This document shows, in pieces, positions 30,550 through 32,674 of a stretch of DNA of 32,674 bases; the stretch's first letter is position 1; every line of letters begins with the position of its first letter. A model generated the notes under the pieces. The model did no database searches and was not told where the DNA came from. It saw only the letters and a program-made list of their open reading frames with translations. Both the position numbers and the translations under genes were made by a program. Source of the stretch: Oscillospiraceae bacterium (lineage in GTDB: Bacteria; Bacillota; Clostridia; Oscillospirales; Oscillospiraceae); the NCBI GenBank assembly GCA_017398685.1, contig JAFQFH010000065.1, forward strand, positions 1 to 32,674. Direction: 5' to 3'.

Positions 30550-31872
30550 ATGTTAGGTTTACTTGTATTTCAGATTGTTCTTATTGCTTTGAATGCGGTT
30601 TTTGCCTGCGCGGAGATCGCGGTACTGTCCATAAACGAAACAAAGCTTGAGCATATGGCCGCCGAGGGCAACAAAAAGGCCAAGCGGCTTTTCAGCCTCA
30701 CCCGTGAGCCTGCCCGCTTTCTTGCCACAATTCAGGTGGCTATCACTCTCTCCGGTTTTCTGGGCAGCGCCTTTGCGGCGGACAATTTCTCCGAGCCGCT
30801 GGTAGACTGGGTGCTCTCCCTTGGGGTAAAGCTGCCCCGCGGCACGCTGGACACCATTGCCGTGGTGCTCATCACCCTCATACTCTCCTACTTTACCCTT
30901 GTTTTCGGTGAGCTTGTACCCAAGCGTGTGGCCATGAAGCGCTCAGAGCAACTGGGTCTGGGTATTTCCGGGCTTATCAGCGGAATCTCCGTGATTTTCA
31001 AGCCGGTGGTCTGGTTTCTCTCTGTTTCCACAAACGCCGTTCTTCGCCTTATGGGTATCGACCCCAACGAGGCCGATGAGCAGGTCAGCGAGGAGGAGAT
31101 ACGCATGATGGTGGATGCAGGCAGCGAAAAGGGTGCAATCGACCATCAGGAGAAGGAGTTTATCCAGAACGTCTTTGAGTTTGACGACCTGACCGCCAAG
31201 GAGATCGCCACCCACAGGGTGGACGTGACCATGCTCTATACCGAGGAGAGTATGGAGGACTGGGCCCAGACCATCCATGAAAGCCGCCACACCCTCTACC
31301 CGGTATGCAAGGACTCGCCCGACAATATCATCGGTGTTCTCAACGCCAAGGACTATTTCCGCCTTGAGAGCAAAGACAGGGAGAGCGTCATGACCATCGT
31401 CAAGCCCGCCTTCTTTGTGCCTGAAACCATCAAGGCCGATGTGCTTTTCCGCAATATGAAGAAAAACCGCAGCTCCATGTCCGTGGTGCTGGACGAGTAC
31501 GGCGGTATGGTGGGCATTGTGACCATGTTCGACCTTCTGGAGGAGCTTGTAGGCGATCTGGGCGAGGAGAGCGCCGAGCAGGAGGCCGCCGAGCCGCATA
31601 TCCAGCAGCTTGACCACAACAGCTGGGCCATCCACGGCAACGTGGAGCTCTGCGACCTTGAGGATGCGCTGGACATCCACATAGAGCAGGAAGAGGTAGA
31701 CACCTTCACCGGCCTTGTCTTTGCTGAGCTGGATATGATACCCCCCGATGGAAAGCAGGACATTCGCCTTTCAGTGGAAGGGCTTGAAGTGCAGGTGCTG
31801 CGCATTGAGGAGCACCAGATAAGCTATGCCATCGTGAAAAAGCCTTCTGAAAATACACAGACTACAGAATAA
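30550..31872 (+). CDS. CNNM/CorC (HlyC) family transporter
   Basis: 440 residues. N-terminal DUF21 membrane domain (about 1-190, three to four helices, with NAVFACAEIAVLSINETKLE and FLGSAFAADNFSEPL), a pair of CBS domains (about 205-330, with VDVTMLYTEE and VVLDEYGGMVGIVTMFDLLEELVGDLGEE) and a C-terminal CorC_HlyC domain (about 350-430). Known for the family: Mg2+ or Na+/Mg2+ transport (MpfA/YhdP efflux) in the membrane, often named hemolysin without basis. AAAGG eight nt before the ATG. It is the only gene between the leader and a bidirectional terminator, so the leader hairpin would control it alone. Confidence 0.93.
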   Translation: MLGLLVFQIVLIALNAVFACAEIAVLSINETKLEHMAAEGNKKAKRLFSLTREPARFLATIQVAITLSGFLGSAFAADNFSEPLVDWVLSLGVKLPRGTLDTIAVVLITLILSYFTLVFGELVPKRVAMKRSEQLGLGISGLISGISVIFKPVVWFLSVSTNAVLRLMGIDPNEADEQVSEEEIRMMVDAGSEKGAIDHQEKEFIQNVFEFDDLTAKEIATHRVDVTMLYTEESMEDWAQTIHESRHTLYPVCKDSPDNIIGVLNAKDYFRLESKDRESVMTIVKPAFFVPETIKADVLFRNMKKNRSSMSVVLDEYGGMVGIVTMFDLLEELVGDLGEESAEQEAAEPHIQQLDHNSWAIHGNVELCDLEDALDIHIEQEEVDTFTGLVFAELDMIPPDGKQDIRLSVEGLEVQVLRIEEHQISYAIVKKPSENTQTTE

Positions 31873-31906
31873 AAAAGAACCGGAACGAGTTGTTCCGGTT
31901 CTTTTT
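31872..31906. terminator. Bidirectional terminator between convergent genes
   Basis: Perfect 15-bp stem AAAAAGAACCGGAAC / GTTCCGGTTCTTTTT with loop GAGTT. A-rich and T-rich ends serve both the CNNM gene and the ABC ATPase gene. Confidence 0.93.
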
Positions 31907-31920
31907 GGATTATAAAGTGA

Positions 31921-32674
31921 TTACCACTCCAGGTTTCTCTCAGTCTCCTTGGAGAAGACGTGTGCAACGGAGCCGTCGAAGGTGAAGTGAACGGTGTCGC
32001 CCATTGCGAAGTTGCCCTTCATGTCGATGGTGGGAACGATGATGATGACATCGCGGCCCTCTGCGCTTACGTGCAGGTGGACGGAGGAGCCCATCATTTC
32101 GCTGACGTCGACCTTTGCCACAACGCCGGTGTCGGCGATGGTGGTGTGGTCAGGACGGACACCGAGGGTAACAGCCTGGGACTGGACGTTGTTGACCAGC
32201 AGGCGTGCTTCCTTCTCTGCATCAAGCTCCACCTTGATGCCGCCGACTTCCACGAAGAACTTGTCGCCCTCGCGGGTGAGCTGTGCATCGAAGAAGTTCA
32301 TCTGAGGAGTGCCTATGAAGCCTGCAACGAAGAGGTTGCGGGGATTGTTGAACACTTCCTGGGGAGTGCCGATCTGCTGGATGTAACCGTCGCGCATGAT
32401 GACGATTCTGTCGCCGAGGGTCATAGCTTCGGTCTGGTCGTGGGTAACGTAGATGAAGGTGGTGTTGATACGCTCGCGCAGCTTGATGATCTCAGCGCGC
32501 ATCTGGTTACGCAGCTTTGCGTCCAGGTTGGACAGAGGCTCGTCCATCAGGAAGACGGCGGGGTCACGGACGATAGCGCGGCCGATAGCGACACGCTGAC
32601 GCTGACCACCGGACAGTGCCTTGGGCTTACGATCCAGATACTGGGTGATGTCCAGGATCTCAGCAGCTTCACGG
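31921..32674 (-). CDS. Sugar ABC transporter ATP-binding protein, UgpC/MsmK type (5' partial)
   Basis: The frame is open to the right edge; 250 residues visible, missing the N-terminal ~110 with Walker A. Seen: signature LSGGQRQRVAIGRA, Walker B VFLMDEPLSNLDAKLR, D-loop, H-loop YVTHDQTEAM, then the MalK-type C-terminal regulatory domain (from about GTPQEVFNNPRN, with TOBE-like GVRPDHTTI and the FDGSVAHVFSKET end). Known: an ATPase shared by several oligosaccharide importers in Firmicutes, which could feed the GH1/GH36 glycosidases. It is not next to permease genes in this window. Codon use is strongly biased, suggesting high expression. Confidence 0.93.
   Translation of the reverse strand, partial: REAAEILDITQYLDRKPKALSGGQRQRVAIGRAIVRDPAVFLMDEPLSNLDAKLRNQMRAEIIKLRERINTTFIYVTHDQTEAMTLGDRIVIMRDGYIQQIGTPQEVFNNPRNLFVAGFIGTPQMNFFDAQLTREGDKFFVEVGGIKVELDAEKEARLLVNNVQSQAVTLGVRPDHTTIADTGVVAKVDVSEMMGSSVHLHVSAEGRDVIIIVPTIDMKGNFAMGDTVHFTFDGSVAHVFSKETERNLEW

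Overview
The window looks like a chromosomal segment of a GC-rich, strictly anaerobic Firmicute, most likely Clostridia of the Oscillospirales/Ruminococcaceae type from a gut. This is inferred from the Fe-S flavin enoate-reductase-like enzyme, the rubrerythrin, Gram-positive AGGAGG ribosome binding sites, the SepF/DivIVA division genes, an endonuclease-type MutL with no MutH, plant-oligosaccharide glycosidases and short palindromic intergenic repeats. No rRNA, tRNA, CRISPR array or intact insertion sequence was seen. Coordinates and starts come from reading frames, start-codon context and motif reading; no database search was possible.

Layout. 1-2145: the 3' part of an Old Yellow Enzyme-type oxidoreductase, then a rubrerythrin with its own promoter and terminator. 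2146-3800: a minus-strand HpcH/HpaI aldolase, a 59-residue ORF, and two tandem ribbon-helix-helix (RHH) proteins read away from a perfect operator-like palindrome. 3810-7366: a minus-strand GH1-GH36 glycosidase operon. 7399-8141: an island of four palindromic repeats around a DUF559 (Vsr-like) nuclease gene. 8151-14116: a minus-strand run miaB, mutS, CPBP protease, trmO, small SdpI-like membrane protein. 14251-25677: a long plus-strand housekeeping run mutL, miaA, hfq, HlyD-like protein, yggS, sepF, divIVA, ileS, lspA with a very long tail, rluD-type synthase, small membrane protein. 26072-28774: an MFS transporter and a class III aminotransferase behind a terminator-containing leader. 28907-30269: an SdpR/SdpI pair with promoter and operator. 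30353-31872: a CNNM/CorC-type transporter behind a perfect consensus promoter, a possible leader peptide and a terminator. 31921-32674: the C-terminal part of a sugar-ABC-transporter ATPase.

How the genes fit together. MutS and MutL are the mismatch-repair pair. MiaA and MiaB act in sequence on A37 of tRNAs reading UNN codons, and TrmO modifies A37 of other tRNAs. SepF, DivIVA, IleS, LspA and RluD are a growth and division block. GH1 and GH36 would split beta-glucosides and alpha-galactosides, and the ABC ATPase at the right edge is of the oligosaccharide-uptake type.

The most unusual part is 7399-8141. Four copies of a structured repeat, with compensatory base changes in their stems, surround a DUF559 nuclease gene. 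One copy supplies the gene's Shine-Dalgarno sequence and another encodes its C-terminal tail. This suggests, without proving, a nuclease-linked mobile repeat comparable in logic to REP/RAYT systems. Other points worth attention are the LspA tail, the terminator-containing leaders before the CNNM and MFS genes, the RHH tandem with its palindrome, and the toxin-less SdpRI pair.
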